From Pseudoips prasinana (Eukaryota > Arthropoda > Insecta > Lepidoptera > Nolidae): DNA of 64,000 nucleotides. A program made the translations under genes and the position numbers. The stretch spans positions 7,998,001 to 8,062,000 of the forward strand of contig OX621255.1 of assembly GCA_951640165.1 (NCBI GenBank). The letters are read 5' to 3'. Positions 45,513 through 56,039 of this stretch are shown here, in pieces (position 1 is the stretch's first letter; the number at the start of each line of letters is the position of its first letter). The notes below the pieces were generated by a model. That model saw only the letters and a program-made list of their open reading frames with translations. It had not been told where the DNA came from and made no database searches.

Positions 45513-45753
45513 TATCTGGGGACAATGTCACACAGATCATCCTAGCCCCAAACTAAGCAAAGCTTGTACTATGGGTACCAGGCGACGATATACATACTTA
45601 TATAGATAGATAAATACTTAAATACATAGAAAACATCCATGACTCAGAAACAAATATTCGTGCTCATCACACAAATATTTGCACTTACCGGGATTCGAAC
45701 CCAGGACCACCAGTTTCGTAGGCAGGAGCGCTACCAACTAGGCTATGGTGACC
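45513..45753 (-). mobile_element. SINE-B copy, reversed
   Basis: 'gggacaatgtcacacagatcatcc' at left to 'ccaactaggctatggtgacc' at right; full length. Confidence 0.88.
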
Positions 45754-46286
45754 GTATATGAAATACGGATTTGTATTAAAACGAATGTCCATGGGACAAT
45801 TTAAAATGATTGCCCTAATTCGAGGTTTTGGTATGTTCCAATGTTTCCATTTGAATTAAGGTATTTAAAGTTCAAATTAGGTAAACATTGCACCGTGATA
45901 CGAAAATGGCGCTTAAAGAATCAGACAACCGCGCGGGAAATGTACGAAAAAGGTACGATAAAATTTTTGAAAAGTAGCCGTAATTAAAAGTGAGTAAAGT
46001 ATAGCGATGCTTACTGCTTGATTCATATCATGCAGTAAGTATCGCTACCGTTATGACTGGCATGTGATTGGTAGTGAAGCAGCCTTCTAATCCTTAGAAA
46101 AATACTCGTGTTCATGAACAGGTATATATAGCTTGGCCTGGGAATTTTCTGAGTATTGTATACAAATATTTATGAAAAAGTAATTCAGTATCTCTAGGCA
46201 TTGCCTATTATCCATAATACAAGCTTTGCTTAGTTAGGGCTTGTGTGATATGGATATCCATACATATGTACCAATCAGACAACATG
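45754..46286. other. mostly unassigned; SINE-B-like tail near 46200
   Basis: A repeated 'agcgatgcttactgc' and its near reverse 'gcagtaagtatcgct' lie at 46000 and 46031, a ~15-bp imperfect hairpin. 46120-46262 contains degenerate SINE words ('aatacaagctttgcttagtt'). Confidence 0.4.
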
Positions 46287-46545
46287 TAGTAAAATTAAAA
46301 TTTCAATACATAATATTAAAACTTCAACTAAACTTAATCTCCTTGACAATAACTTGAAACAAGCTAGCTAAATGTCACTACCATTATAAAATAAATTGTA
46401 TAAATGTGTTAACATTCCGTGTACCTAAATATCTGTAATATGTAACTAGAAATAATAACTGTATTACTACAAACATGTTCTGACTATTTACAAGCGCTTT
46501 TTTAAAGTCTACGTGAATAAAAACCTTTTTTATTTTATTTTATTT
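46287..46545. repeat. repeat R, copy 3
   Basis: Same orientation as copy 2, ending with an extended TTTTATTTTATTTATTTA tail. Confidence 0.75.
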
Positions 46546-47194
46546 ATTTATTTATGTATGTCTAAGATAAAGCAGTATCAGGAAAAAAGAAGCCCTATTT
46601 GGTATTTACACTATTAATAAATATACGCCACCATAATGAGGCATTGTTTCCTTGAGGCCATTTAAAATAACCAATAATGTGTACCCTATAGTGTATGTTT
46701 AGTTGCAACTTCAGCGCTTTCATCGATGGACTGTGACCCTTATCTTCAAGCAGACGAAGTTCAAAATCCAAAAGAAGAGCAGCGGTAGTGCTTTGCTCCT
46801 CAGGGCATGCAAGCGAAGGAATATGTGCATTCCACTGTGTACTCTCTCGCCTCCATGACCTGAGGAACAGAGTAAATTCAACTGGAGACTTTAACAAGAA
46901 TGGTAAGAGATAATTAAAATGAATATATAATAATTAAGAATATAATTATAATAATTAAGAAATAATTAGATTGTTTTTAAGAGAAACGACGTATATATAC
47001 AGACTTTTAGTTAATAAGTAACAGCCGCCCAATTTAGAAGGTGAATAAATATTGTTGCAATATTGTTGAAAAAAATATTGTTCCATTTTTTTTTTTCAAT
47101 AATATAAATTTATTATATGTATTTATATCTGTTGTACTGTGGCAACAACAAGCCACTACGAAGCACACCCAAACTCAGAACAACTACTTTTGGA
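46546..47194. other. no convincing gene
   Basis: A 100-codon minus-strand frame at 46595-46897 (SPVEFTLFLRSWRRESTQWN...) has no recognised domain. It may be an old retroelement remnant. Confidence 0.3.
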
Positions 47195-47312
47195 TCGCAA
47201 AAATATTTGCCCTGTGCGGGAATCGAACCCCAAGACATGAAGTGGCGTTTTATTTGTCTTTCTTTCTTAATCTTTCTACGTTACTGTCTTAGCCGTTACG
47301 CCTCACTCTAAT
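47195..47312 (-). mobile_element. SINE-D-like tRNA-derived head, interrupted
   Basis: Reversed B box 'cgggaatcgaacccc' and A-box region 'cttagccgttacgcc'. A T/C-rich insert separates the two. Confidence 0.5.
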
Positions 47313-47355
47313 TATAAGTATTAAAATTGTAGGTATTATGTAACATAATTTGATT

Positions 47356-47640
47356 TGATGCCCACGGCCACCTTCTATCATCGCACCTCTCGCCACCGAC
47401 AGGGAGTTCATCCTCACATCCTCGAACCTTTTCGATCACGTACGGTTCGCTTTCAGCGAAACTTCCTCCCACGTACGTTGAGGTTGTGGACTCCCTGTTA
47501 CGGTTTTCTCAAGAGACTACAGCATGGGACCCTTCAAAAAGGGAGGTGTAAGGTTTCTAAAGGGTCGGCAACCCACTAATGATGCCCCTGGTGTTGCCAG
47601 CGTTCATATACTACGGTGACCACCATCATGGGGGCCGTAT
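47356..47640 (+). pseudogene. LINE ORF2 C-terminus and 3' UTR
   Basis: Frame from 47355: HRQGVHPHILEPFRSRTVRF, then QRNFLPRTLRLW and a degraded end. The 'RTxRFxxxFxPRTxRLWNxLP' motif is the usual Jockey/CR1-like ORF2 tail. Stops after 47577; 3' UTR-like 'gatgcccctggtgttgcca' and 'gggggccgtatgc' follow. Confidence 0.55.
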
Positions 47641-47719
47641 GCTTGTTTGCCAACTAAGTTGTATAGAAAATACTTTTTTCTCAATGATTATTAGATGGGA
47701 AGTTTATCTAAACCCGGAG

Positions 47720-48100
47720 GAGCTGGATAAAAGCCTCTCCAAAAGTTCTGTAGAGTAGAATCGTGTAATAATCGCCACGCTTGACAGACGGGTGGGTGAT
47801 CGCCGTAAGATGCTCGTAGTACACAGAGGGACATTGCTGTCCGTTAGGGTCAGCGCAGACCGAGAGAAGCGCAGCGGAGAGGATTTTATTAAGGCATATA
47901 TGCTTGAACCTGACAAAAAATGCTCGCGCAGTCTCGCGCATTATAATGTTCAAGCATACATGCAGTTTATTCCTATAGCTCTAAAGTTGATTTTCTAGTG
48001 CCTTAATAAAATCGTCTCCGCTGCGCTCCTCTTGGTCTGCGCTGACCCTTATGTGGAGATGCCTTAACCCACAGGATGAGATGATATTATGATATTTGCA
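47720..48100 (-). repeat. repeat E copy, interrupted by a PIF-like MITE
   Basis: 47720-47846 plus 48049-48100 form the reverse of 52465-52700: 'tcgccacgcttgacagacgg', 'acacagagggacattgctgt', then after the insert 'tgtggagatgccttaaccca'. Confidence 0.8.
47847..48048. mobile_element. PIF/Harbinger-type MITE
   Basis: 202 bp with ~49-bp inverted ends beginning GGGTCAGCGCAGACC, three mismatches between arms, flanked by TTA (47844-47846 and 48049-48051). TTA duplication and a GGG start fit PIF/Harbinger. An uninterrupted paralogous site exists at 52521-52539. Confidence 0.85.
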
Positions 48101-48274
48101 TGTCAGGTCGGCGAAACATGTATGTACTAAATCTATTGTACTGAACATCTGTTATAACCGTGTTTCATATGAATAAATTACTATTATTAACATTTTAATG
48201 AGAAATATTGTACGTTGTAACCAAGCAGAGAAGATAAATTTATGTGTTGATTAACTGAGTAAAACTGGACTTAA

Positions 48275-48640
48275 TCCTATTATAATATTATAAACGTGAA
48301 ATTTTGTAAGTATGGATGTTTGTTGCTCTTTCACTTAAAAACTACTGAATGGGTTTTAATGAAACTTTACAGTAATATAGATTATACATCAGAATAACAC
48401 ATAGGCTACAATTTATAGATATATTGTCTGAATTGTCCAAAATATGACGATAAGTTTCAAGTAAGTATTAAAAAATCTACCATCTGCGAGTTATTCCGGC
48501 GTGCACTGCCGAAACCGCTAGACGTACACATCCTACTAATATTATAATTGCGAAAGTTTGTGAGAATAGATGTATGTTTGTTTGTTACTCTTTTACGCCA
48601 AAACTACTTTAACGCGGGTGAAACCGCGGGGCATTGCTAG
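48275..48640 (+). mobile_element. Helitron-like type 1, composite
   Basis: TCCTATTATAATATTATAAA to ...CCGCGGGGCATTGCTAG. A second internal 5'-like start, TCCTACTAATATTATAATTG, at about 48530 shows one element stacked within or joined to another. Confidence 0.7.
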
Positions 48641-49084
48641 TACTACCATAATTTTAAGTCTCATATAATATTATATGACTGATCGATTTCCTATCAACAA
48701 CTTTGTTGAATACAACCCTATTCACCATTTTAACTACAAGAGAACTGTGTCAGCAATGTCTGCCTTTTATGTCATCCTCAGTCAGCCGACTGGAACTGCA
48801 TTACAAAATGTAATCTGTAGTAAAGTCCACGAACATTTTACTCGTAAAAATAGTTGGTGTGTGCTACTGTCGTAAAACTATAATACTGTCCAAGTTATAA
48901 ACATAAGCCGCTTATATTTTGAACTAGGTGACCCGGCAGACTTCGTACTGCCTCAATCGATAAATAAAAGTCATAAACTTTTGTATAAAATAATAATCTT
49001 AATGAAAACAATTATTCGATTTTTTCTCACCTTTTAAACCTTCTACTTTTATTTTTTCTTTCGTAAATATGTATTTGCAATCCT
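48641..49084. other. mostly unassigned; Helitron-like 3' end at ~48924
   Basis: 'ctaggtgacccggcagacttcgta' near 48924 resembles a reversed Helitron-like 3' terminus. Nothing else supported. Confidence 0.4.
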
Positions 49085-49165
49085 CCGGCAAATGTGGAGA
49101 TCTTTGGGGGAGGCCTTTGTCCAGCTGTGGACGTCTTTCGGCTGATATGATGATGATGATGAAAT
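49085..49165 (+). repeat. LINE 3'-terminal scrap
   Basis: 'gtggagatctttgggggagg.cctttgtccagc.gtgga...ggctgatatgatgatgatg': plus-strand counterpart of 51805-51880. Confidence 0.6.
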
Positions 49166-49189
49166 ATGTATTTATAGAAGAAATCTAGG

Positions 49190-49345
49190 TGTAATTATCG
49201 ATATAAGTATGTACTTATATAGATAATTACAACTAGACTCAAGACAAACAGAAATGTTCATAAATACAAATATCTGTCTGGGTGGGAATCGAACCCACGA
49301 CTTGCGGCGTGAAAGACAACCGTGCTAATCGGACCGCCTAAGTTA
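49190..49345 (-). mobile_element. SINE-A copy, reversed, with fold-back end
   Basis: Reversed head at the right ('gggaatcgaacccacgac'). Its left end is a 20-bp inverted repeat (49190-49209 and 49212-49231, one mismatch) made from SINE sequence 'tgtaattatctatataagta'. Confidence 0.7.
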
Positions 49346-49653
49346 AAAAGAAGATAAGGAAATTAAATACTTAATTTGCTTTTCTTTTTTGACTTGTACC
49401 ACCAAAGCACCCGTTGCCTTTTCATATAAATCCCGAACATGGCTTTATTGTTTTTTCTCGAATCGAAGCGCGAGAACTGGGATAAGTATTGAATTTTCAA
49501 GTCGATGAAATCTCGGTTCCATTCAGTTTTGTGTTTTATCAGTTCTTATTTTTTTGCTTTTAGTACATCTCAATAAGAAGAAGATGTAGTAGTCTACTTA
49601 TTATTAAACTTTGTGATTATTGACTAATAGCTATTGCAACAAATAAATAATAA

Positions 49654-49900
49654 TAATATCCGGGGACATTATTTACACACGGCCATCTGATCCTAGACTA
49701 AGCAGAGCTTGTACAATGGAAACCAGATAACTGATATACTACATTTCTTTTGTAAATACATACTTAAGTATATAGATAATTAACACCCAGACTCAGGACA
49801 AACAGACATGTTCATGCACACAAATATCTGTCTCGGGTGAGAATCGAACCCACAACGTTCGGCGTGAAAAGCAAGCATTTGCCAACCACGCCAACAGGCA
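49654..49900 (-). mobile_element. SINE-A copy, reversed
   Basis: 'acacggccatctgatcctaga' to reversed B box 'gagaatcgaacccacaacg' and 'ccaaccacgccaacagg'. Confidence 0.8.

Positions 49901-49970
<70 letters not shown>
49896..49970. repeat. (AT)n microsatellite
   Basis: About 37 uninterrupted TA units, directly abutting the SINE-A head. Confidence 0.98.
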
Positions 49971-49973
<3 letters not shown>

Positions 49974-50051
49974 CTTTGTTTGTTTTATCTGTCGTGAAAA
50001 TTGCGCTACATCTTGGCTGTAAGATACGCGATTTGTCCGTGGGTTAAGTTA

Positions 50052-50345
50052 TCTATATATAAAACAAAGTGATTCGTTACACCATTTATAACTCAAGAAC
50101 GGCTGACCGATTTTGATGACCCTCGATATCTTGGATCGGTCTCCACTCCGAAAAGCAGAATAACTATTTGAACATGGAAAAAATTACGAAAAAGAAATGT
50201 TTGAAGGCAATTATTTTCCTTATACATTTTGTATGGAACGCCATTTTTGATGTCTCCACAAATAAAAATATAAGAAATAACATCATATAACATCATTTCT
50301 GGAACGTCGCGTGTTAGCAATCGGTGTACGGACACAAAAACTAAA
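50052..50345 (+). repeat. Helitron-like type 2, 5' fragment
   Basis: 'tctatatataaaacaaagtg', 'aactcaagaacggctgaccga'. No CTAG terminus was found nearby. Confidence 0.45.
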
Positions 50346-50369
50346 ACTTAACAATAGACATATACTTAC

Positions 50370-50690
50370 ATCGAATTTCAGCCTCCTCCTTTTTGAGCTT
50401 AATTAAAAATAAAACATTAATGGATGAATGGTCATCTACCACCTTTCAATGGTCATCTATCATCTTTCACAAGAAACATTTCGCCGCGCACTACCGCTCT
50501 GTGGAAGCATTTAGCTGCGGAGGTATTTCCGATATGACTTTCCGGTATGACATGGTAACTTTCAAGAAGCGAGCCTATTCTTTTCTTAAAGGCCGGCAAC
50601 GTACTTGTGGCTCCTCTGGTGTCGCGAGTTTCTATGGGCGGCGGTGATCACTTACCATCAGGTGACCCACTTGCTCGTTTACCATGCCAT
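50370..50690 (+). pseudogene. LINE ORF2 C-terminus and 3' UTR
   Basis: Frame ends TFKKRAYSFLKGRQRTCGSS, GVASFYGRR, stop at 50645. The 3' UTR 'gatcacttaccatcaggtga' and 'tgctcgtttaccatgcc' is the widely shared lepidopteran LINE tail, ending in an A-rich run near 50690. Confidence 0.6.
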
Positions 50691-51804
50691 TTTATAAAAA
50701 CAAAAACAATAATTTGAGGGTAAGAGCGCAATCAGAAACCGCAAATCATATCAATCAAACCTCGGCATCTAGGCTGGCCGCTTATCTGACATTATTGGGA
50801 GTATTTAATGAAGTCAATTATATATTCAAGTTGTTACTTTCAGTCGGTTGCGTTTTCTGGTAATTAATGTTATGTTAGTATTTTTTCATTATATTACATA
50901 TTTTTAAGAATAAATTATATAAATTACTAAACTAAAATATACTTAACTTAGATTCATAGCCATAGCAATTTTATTTTATTTACGTTCTTTCTAGTTTTAA
51001 TTCTTAGGAATTATGCATATAATAATTAAGAGACATGTAGTGAAAAAGCCCTTGAAATCCGAACATACTTATTACTTCATGGTACTAACATTCAGTTTAA
51101 TTGAATAATAATTTAGCAAAAAGTACTTATTGTACACAAGCATCATAACAATTCAATATTAACATGTTTTACAACACTTATAAGTCTTGCTTTCATTCGT
51201 CTTTCGACTGTCATTTTATGAACCAAAATTTAAAATGATCGATTTGTATTTCATGGCATATATATATTCCTTTTTATTTTCTTCTTTATATTAACAGATA
51301 AAGAAATTTTAACTCATTGTTTTTTAATCTGCAGTTTTAAATAGTCTCATACCGGCATACATTAATCAATGTTCATTAATTGGTAAACAATTAAAGAATA
51401 ACATTCGTTACTCTTTAAAAAAAACCATTGAATTGTTAAAGAAATTGTACGAACAAAAGGTAGCACAAATACTTTTGCGAAAATGCAACAAAATTAAACT
51501 ACAAAATATGGCTGGTAACGAATTCAGGGAAAAACCAATTTGCCAATGATGTTGAACGGAATTTACATTTGTGAGGTTATGTAACTTTCACCCGTTGTCA
51601 AAGGTTAATTGGAACTTTTTGACGTTCTGATCTGAGCTTGATTTTTAATGGTGAAAGAGCATAAAGCTACGGAGACATATGCTTATTAGTAGCACAAGAG
51701 CATTTTGACACTTGAATACTTGCTACTAAGGGATGCGAGTTAAAACTTTGCTAGTAGTAAACATCTTCATTCCTTGTAGGTGCCAGGCAAGGGTCTTGTT
51801 TATT
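50691..51804. other. 1.1 kb without recognisable features
   Basis: AT-rich unique-looking DNA; no repeat copies or frames of note. Confidence 0.4.
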
Positions 51805-52078
51805 ATAATCATCATCATATCAGCCAAAAGAAGTCCACTGCTGGACAAAGACCTTCCCCAAAGATCTCCACAATTGTCGGTCTTGCGCTATTCGCATCCC
51901 GCACAAGATCATCGGTCCATCTTGTAGGAGGCCTGCCCACGCTGCGTCTTCCGGTTCGTGGTCGCATCTCGAGAAGCTTTCGGCCCCAACGGCTGTCAGT
52001 TCTACGAGCTATGTGCCCCGCCCACTGCCACTTCAGTTTTGCGATTCTTCGTGCTATGTCGGTGACTTTGGTTATAAA
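51805..52078 (-). pseudogene. LINE ORF2 C-terminus (RTE-like)
   Basis: Minus-strand frame: KVTDIARRIAKLKWQWAGHI, then RTDSRWGRKLLE, GRPPTRWTDDLV, after which it leaves the frame. Compared with 27400-27600, 17 bases following 'cttgtgcggg' are missing, shifting the rest (RIAQDRQLWRSLG...QQWTSFG) into another frame before the (ATG)n tail. 'KWQWAGHIARR' is a hallmark of this LINE group. Confidence 0.75.
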
Positions 52079-52290
52079 TAATAATAAAAAAAGGATTTTA
52101 CTAACGTAGACTTTAAAATAGCGCTTGTAAATAGTCAGAACATGTTTATAGTAATACAGTTATTATTTCTAGTTACTTATTATAGATATTTAGGTACACG
52201 GAATGTTAAAACATTCATACAATTTATTTTATAATGGTAGTGATATTTAGCTAGCTTGTATTAAGTTATTATCGAGGAGATTATGTTTAG
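52078..52290. repeat. repeat R, copy 4
   Basis: 'ataataaaaaaggattttactaacgtagac' to 'agttattatcgaggagattatgttta'. Directly abuts the LINE scrap at left. Confidence 0.75.
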
Positions 52291-52464
52291 GTTCGCCTGC
52301 GGATTTCGACATTTCTGATTTGGTAGGGTCTGGTTACCACTCGCATTTCCATACATTCCTCCAAACTAGACAGCTTGTTTCAGCAGTAATGTTTTCAACC
52401 AAGATTCAAATCCCGTTCCCATTCAAAAGTGTTAATGGCATTACCTAGGAGCAGCTTACTGTGT

Positions 52465-52700
52465 GGCTGATGGCAACGAAGATCATTATGTCATCTCATC
52501 CTGTGGGTGGGGTTTAAGTCATCTCCACATAACGGACAGCAACGTCCCTCTGTGTACTACGAACATCATACGGCGATTGCCAACCCGTCTGTCAAGCGTG
52601 GCGATTATGGCACGATTCCACTGTACAGATCTTTTGGAGAAGCTTTTATCCGGCAGTGGACTGATGGACTTGATCTCTTCCCGGTGTAGATAAACTTCCC
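52465..52700 (+). repeat. repeat E copy, uninterrupted
   Basis: 'gtcatctccacataacggac', 'gtgtactacgaacatcatac', 'gcgattgccaacccgtctg', 'gcttttatccggcagtgga'. Carries the empty version of the MITE insertion site seen at 47844-48051. Confidence 0.8.
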
Positions 52701-53033
52701 AGCGAATTATGGATTTGAGTTAATAGAGGGTTCATCTGTGATTGCGCACACACTCATTCACTATAGAATGTGTGAAGTGTGAAGCGAATCTCCGTTGAAA
52801 TTGGTCTTCGTAACACAAATTTATCTCCATAATAAATTATTACGATAATATATTAATGGGATACGGAAGATAAATTATGAATACCAATCATTCTTATTTT
52901 AACGCACTTTGAGGTGAAATTTGGGGTTAAATAATCATGTAAACGCAAAAAATAAAATTATGAATACATTAAGTAAAAAGAAACAAATAATTTTTCAATC
53001 ATTATTCTTACATTTTATAAGTATATAGATATA
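52701..53033. other. SINE-C-like tail, then unassigned
   Basis: 52735-52830 has SINE-C-like words ('gcgcacacactcattcacta', 'gaatctccgttgaaattgg'). The remainder is AT-rich. Confidence 0.4.
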
Positions 53034-53322
53034 ATATCTAGGGACAAAGTCACACAGACCATCCTAGCCCCAAACTAAGCAAAGCTTATACACCCATAGT
53101 ATAATCTTTGCTTAGTTTGGGGCTAGGATGATCTGTGTGACATTGTCCCTAGGACTAGGCGACGATATACATTCTTATATAGATAGATAAGTACTTATAT
53201 ATATAGAAAACATCCATGACTCAGAAATGAATATTCGTGCTCATCACATAAATATTTGCACTTACCGGGATTCGAACCCAGGACCACCAGATTCGTAGGC
53301 AGGCACTACCAACTAGGCTATC
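53034..53322 (-). mobile_element. SINE-B copy, reversed, with 53-bp fold-back
   Basis: Reversed head at right ('ccaactaggctatccgtat'). The 3' end is present twice in opposite orientation: arms 53038-53090 and 53100-53153, few mismatches, ~9-bp spacer. Confidence 0.85.
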
Positions 53323-53837
53323 CGTATATAAATGCTTTATAAACCACACATAGATCATATGAACTTTTAATCTCCCAGAAAACTACAGTTTATTTTAACA
53401 AAGTAGTAGGGTAGCAAGACAAAATCAATATTAATAATCCAGCGACTTCCTATATTGATATTTCTCAGACATGAGAACTTATTTTACGAGAAAATTAATT
53501 TGCTAAATTAATAACCATCCGCTTTTTTCTGATGGCTTACGAAACGAAATGAGTAGGTCTTTTTCTAAGAAAATTAATTACTGAACACCCTACCGTTACA
53601 AAATAACAGGACTTCCGTCTAGAATCTTTCCGCCACCCTTTTGTCTCAATACTCGCAACAACCTATTTTAAGTGATTCCCATTTTTTCTATATTTCATTA
53701 CTTATTACAGGGAAAAACATTCAAATTTAATGAGGCATTGAAGACTGTTTTTTAAATATTTTGTCATTTTTTATAACAGGGCCAATAATTAACTTTGACT
53801 AATATAGATTATGGTAAAAGTTTATTACAGAAAAGTG
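53323..53837. other. no recognisable feature
   Basis: AT-rich, nothing supported. Confidence 0.35.
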
Positions 53838-54110
53838 TAGTTATCTATATAAGAATGTATTTACCAACGAAAGGTAGTATGTGGAATAATTGTCAGTTAT
53901 CTGGTTTCCATAGTACAGACGCCAGCAGATCAAACTACCCCAATCTATCGAATTCCCCCAATTGAAATTTGAACCTTATGCTTTTATGACAAAGTAAAAT
54001 ATCTATAAAATAAGTTTGACAGATTGGGGTAGCTGAATGTGCTGGTGTCTGAACAAGCTCTGTTTAGGTCGGGATCAGATGTCCGTGTGTCAATAATGTT
54101 CTATGATATT
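53838..54110 (+). mobile_element. SINE-A copy interrupted by a CAGACGCC MITE
   Basis: 'gttatctatataagaatgta...ggtttccatagta' then, after the MITE, 'caagctctgtttaggtcgggatcagatg'. Removal of the MITE restores 'ccatagtacaagctctg'. Confidence 0.85.
53916..54051. mobile_element. CAGACGCC MITE, copy 3
   Basis: 136 bp, CAGACGCCAGCAGATCAAACT... to ...GCTGGTGTCTG. Left flank TA, right flank AA (one change from TA). Confidence 0.85.
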
Positions 54111-54756
54111 CTTATATTATTATTACATATGATTACATTTTTCATAACCTATATTTTTTGAATTGATTTTATTCTCATAAAATGGCAATATCATAGATGA
54201 ATGAATGATGAACTAATAATGGATTTAATAATGTATAGTCTATACAAACTAAAGGCAATAAATTAAACACTCAACTCAAAGTGTTTAATTTTTTATTGTC
54301 TTTTCAAAGTTGTTGACGTAAAATTTTGAAACGTTGTCGATAGCGTTGTCAAATACTTGCTTTTAATATAGAGACATGTTGCATGGACAGTCCAATGCCA
54401 TTTCGAGTCGTTACTCAAGCGAAATTTTTCAGAACTTCCCTGGGTTCCTGGCTTTCCGCTTTCTTTAGGTCATACTCAAAATGGGTATTCCAATGATCGA
54501 TGCAATATTAACTGTGGTTTTCCGGTCCTTTTAATATATCCTATCATTTTTATACTTAATAACTTCTGCGGTGGTGGGGGGATTCCCAAGGAGATGGAAC
54601 CGCGTATTTCCGTCCGAAGTAGAACTATGACCAATTCCTGTTAAAACTCAATATATTATAAACAGTGAGGCAATAGATAGATAGATAGATAGGTACACAA
54701 TATTGCAGATCACAGAATAAAAATGTTGTTATACAGACATAGTTTCAATTTATGTA
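54111..54756. other. no recognisable feature
   Basis: AT-rich. A short 12-bp fold-back around 'aagtgtttaatt' lies near 54280; nothing else. Confidence 0.35.
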
Positions 54757-54891
54757 CAGACGCAAGCACGTCGAGCTACCCCAATCTGTCAATTTTCAAC
54801 ATTTAAAAGTGAACCTTATACTTTTGTGATAAAGTTGAAAATCTATAAAATAAATTAGACAGATTGGGGTAGCTGGATGTGCTGGCGTCTG
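54757..54891. mobile_element. CAGACGCC MITE, copy 4
   Basis: 135 bp, CAGACGCAAGCACGTCGAGCT... to ...GCTGGCGTCTG, TA on both sides. Confidence 0.88.
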
Positions 54892-54945
54892 TACAATTGG
54901 CGGTCTAATCACATTTTATAATTCGTTAAAATATTTCACGGAAAC

Positions 54946-54991
54946 GTATATTTTTTTACACCCTCCATAGGGAGGGTGTAAAAAAATATAC
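54946..54991. repeat. perfect 21-bp hairpin, 4-base loop
   Basis: Arms 54946-54966 and 54971-54991 pair perfectly (gtatattttt...accctcc), loop ATAG. Not a bacterial-type terminator context; origin unknown. Confidence 0.92.
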
Positions 54992-55469
54992 TTGTAGGGA
55001 TAGCCCTACAAGGTGGAAATTTTACCTACCTTGAGTGAGCTAATATTTCCTATTAATTTCATTAATCTCTCATATCAGAACGGAACGCCACCAATTGATG
55101 AATTGACTCCTTTGCTTTTCTGATGTAATAAAATGTTTGAAGGGAACAATATTCAATTCAATTCAATTCTTCTATAATGGCCTTTGTGGATAAACGGGAA
55201 CAATATTCTACAACTATTTGAAGTATATCTGTCACTGATCAAAAGACCACTGCTATTTGTCAAGTTGCCCACGCGAAAATAATAAATTCCATATCGATTT
55301 TAATTCAAAATATTAGAAATCTTAACATTTTTTACTAATATACACCGAATTCTAATATACACTTAATTCGGAAATATTTAAATATACACACTTACAAATG
55401 GATACAGTACCACTTTGCATTCTCAAGCAAATTAACAAGGAGCCGTCAAAGACTGGAAAAAAAATATAT
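54992..55469. other. no recognisable feature
   Basis: AT-rich, nothing supported. Confidence 0.35.
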
Positions 55470-55705
55470 ATTATCTTCTTTTGGAACTCCGCCAAAGAAA
55501 TAATTTCACAGTTCTTAGCAGATGCTTTGGGCCGCGAATATTAAAATCACATTTATTTAACAATGGAATACATTTTTCACAAGAAAAGATGCCTTGAAGT
55601 CTTATTAATTTTTTTTGCATTTTTACTGTCTATGCCATTTTCAGATACTTTATTAATATTAAATAAACATATTGGCCGTATGGTTTCCGGCCTAAAACGA
55701 ATAAA
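55470..55705. repeat. segment A, first copy of a local duplication
   Basis: 'attatcttcttttggaactc' to 'tggtttccggcctaaaacga'; a second copy lies at 56350-56645 with few changes. No domain in any frame. Confidence 0.8.
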
Positions 55706-55715
55706 TAAATAAATA

Positions 55716-55975
55716 AATATAATAAAAAAGGTTTTTATTCACGTAGACTTTAAAAAAGCGCTTGTAAATAGTCAGAACATGTTTGTAGTATTATAGTTGT
55801 ATACATTATTATTTCTAGTAACATAGATATTTAGGTACACATTGTATTGATAGTATTAAAACATTAATAAAATTTATTTTATAACAGCAATGATATTTAG
55901 CTAGCTCGTATCAAGTTATTGTCAAGAGATTATGTTTCAGTTTAATTATCTAGTTTAAGTCTAATATTTGTAATA
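55716..55975. repeat. repeat R, copy 5
   Basis: Preceded by (AAAT)n, same orientation as copy 1. Lies between the first A and B segments of the local array and has no counterpart between the second pair, so it probably inserted after the duplication. Confidence 0.8.
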
Positions 55976-56039
55976 CATATTGGCAATGGTTCTGTCTATA
56001 TTAAGGTGATATTATTATGACGGACCTTATGTTAATAAC

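Noticed and set aside
54946..54991. Rho-independent-type terminator
   Set aside because: Hairpin plus T-run resembles one, but this is eukaryotic DNA and no gene ends there.
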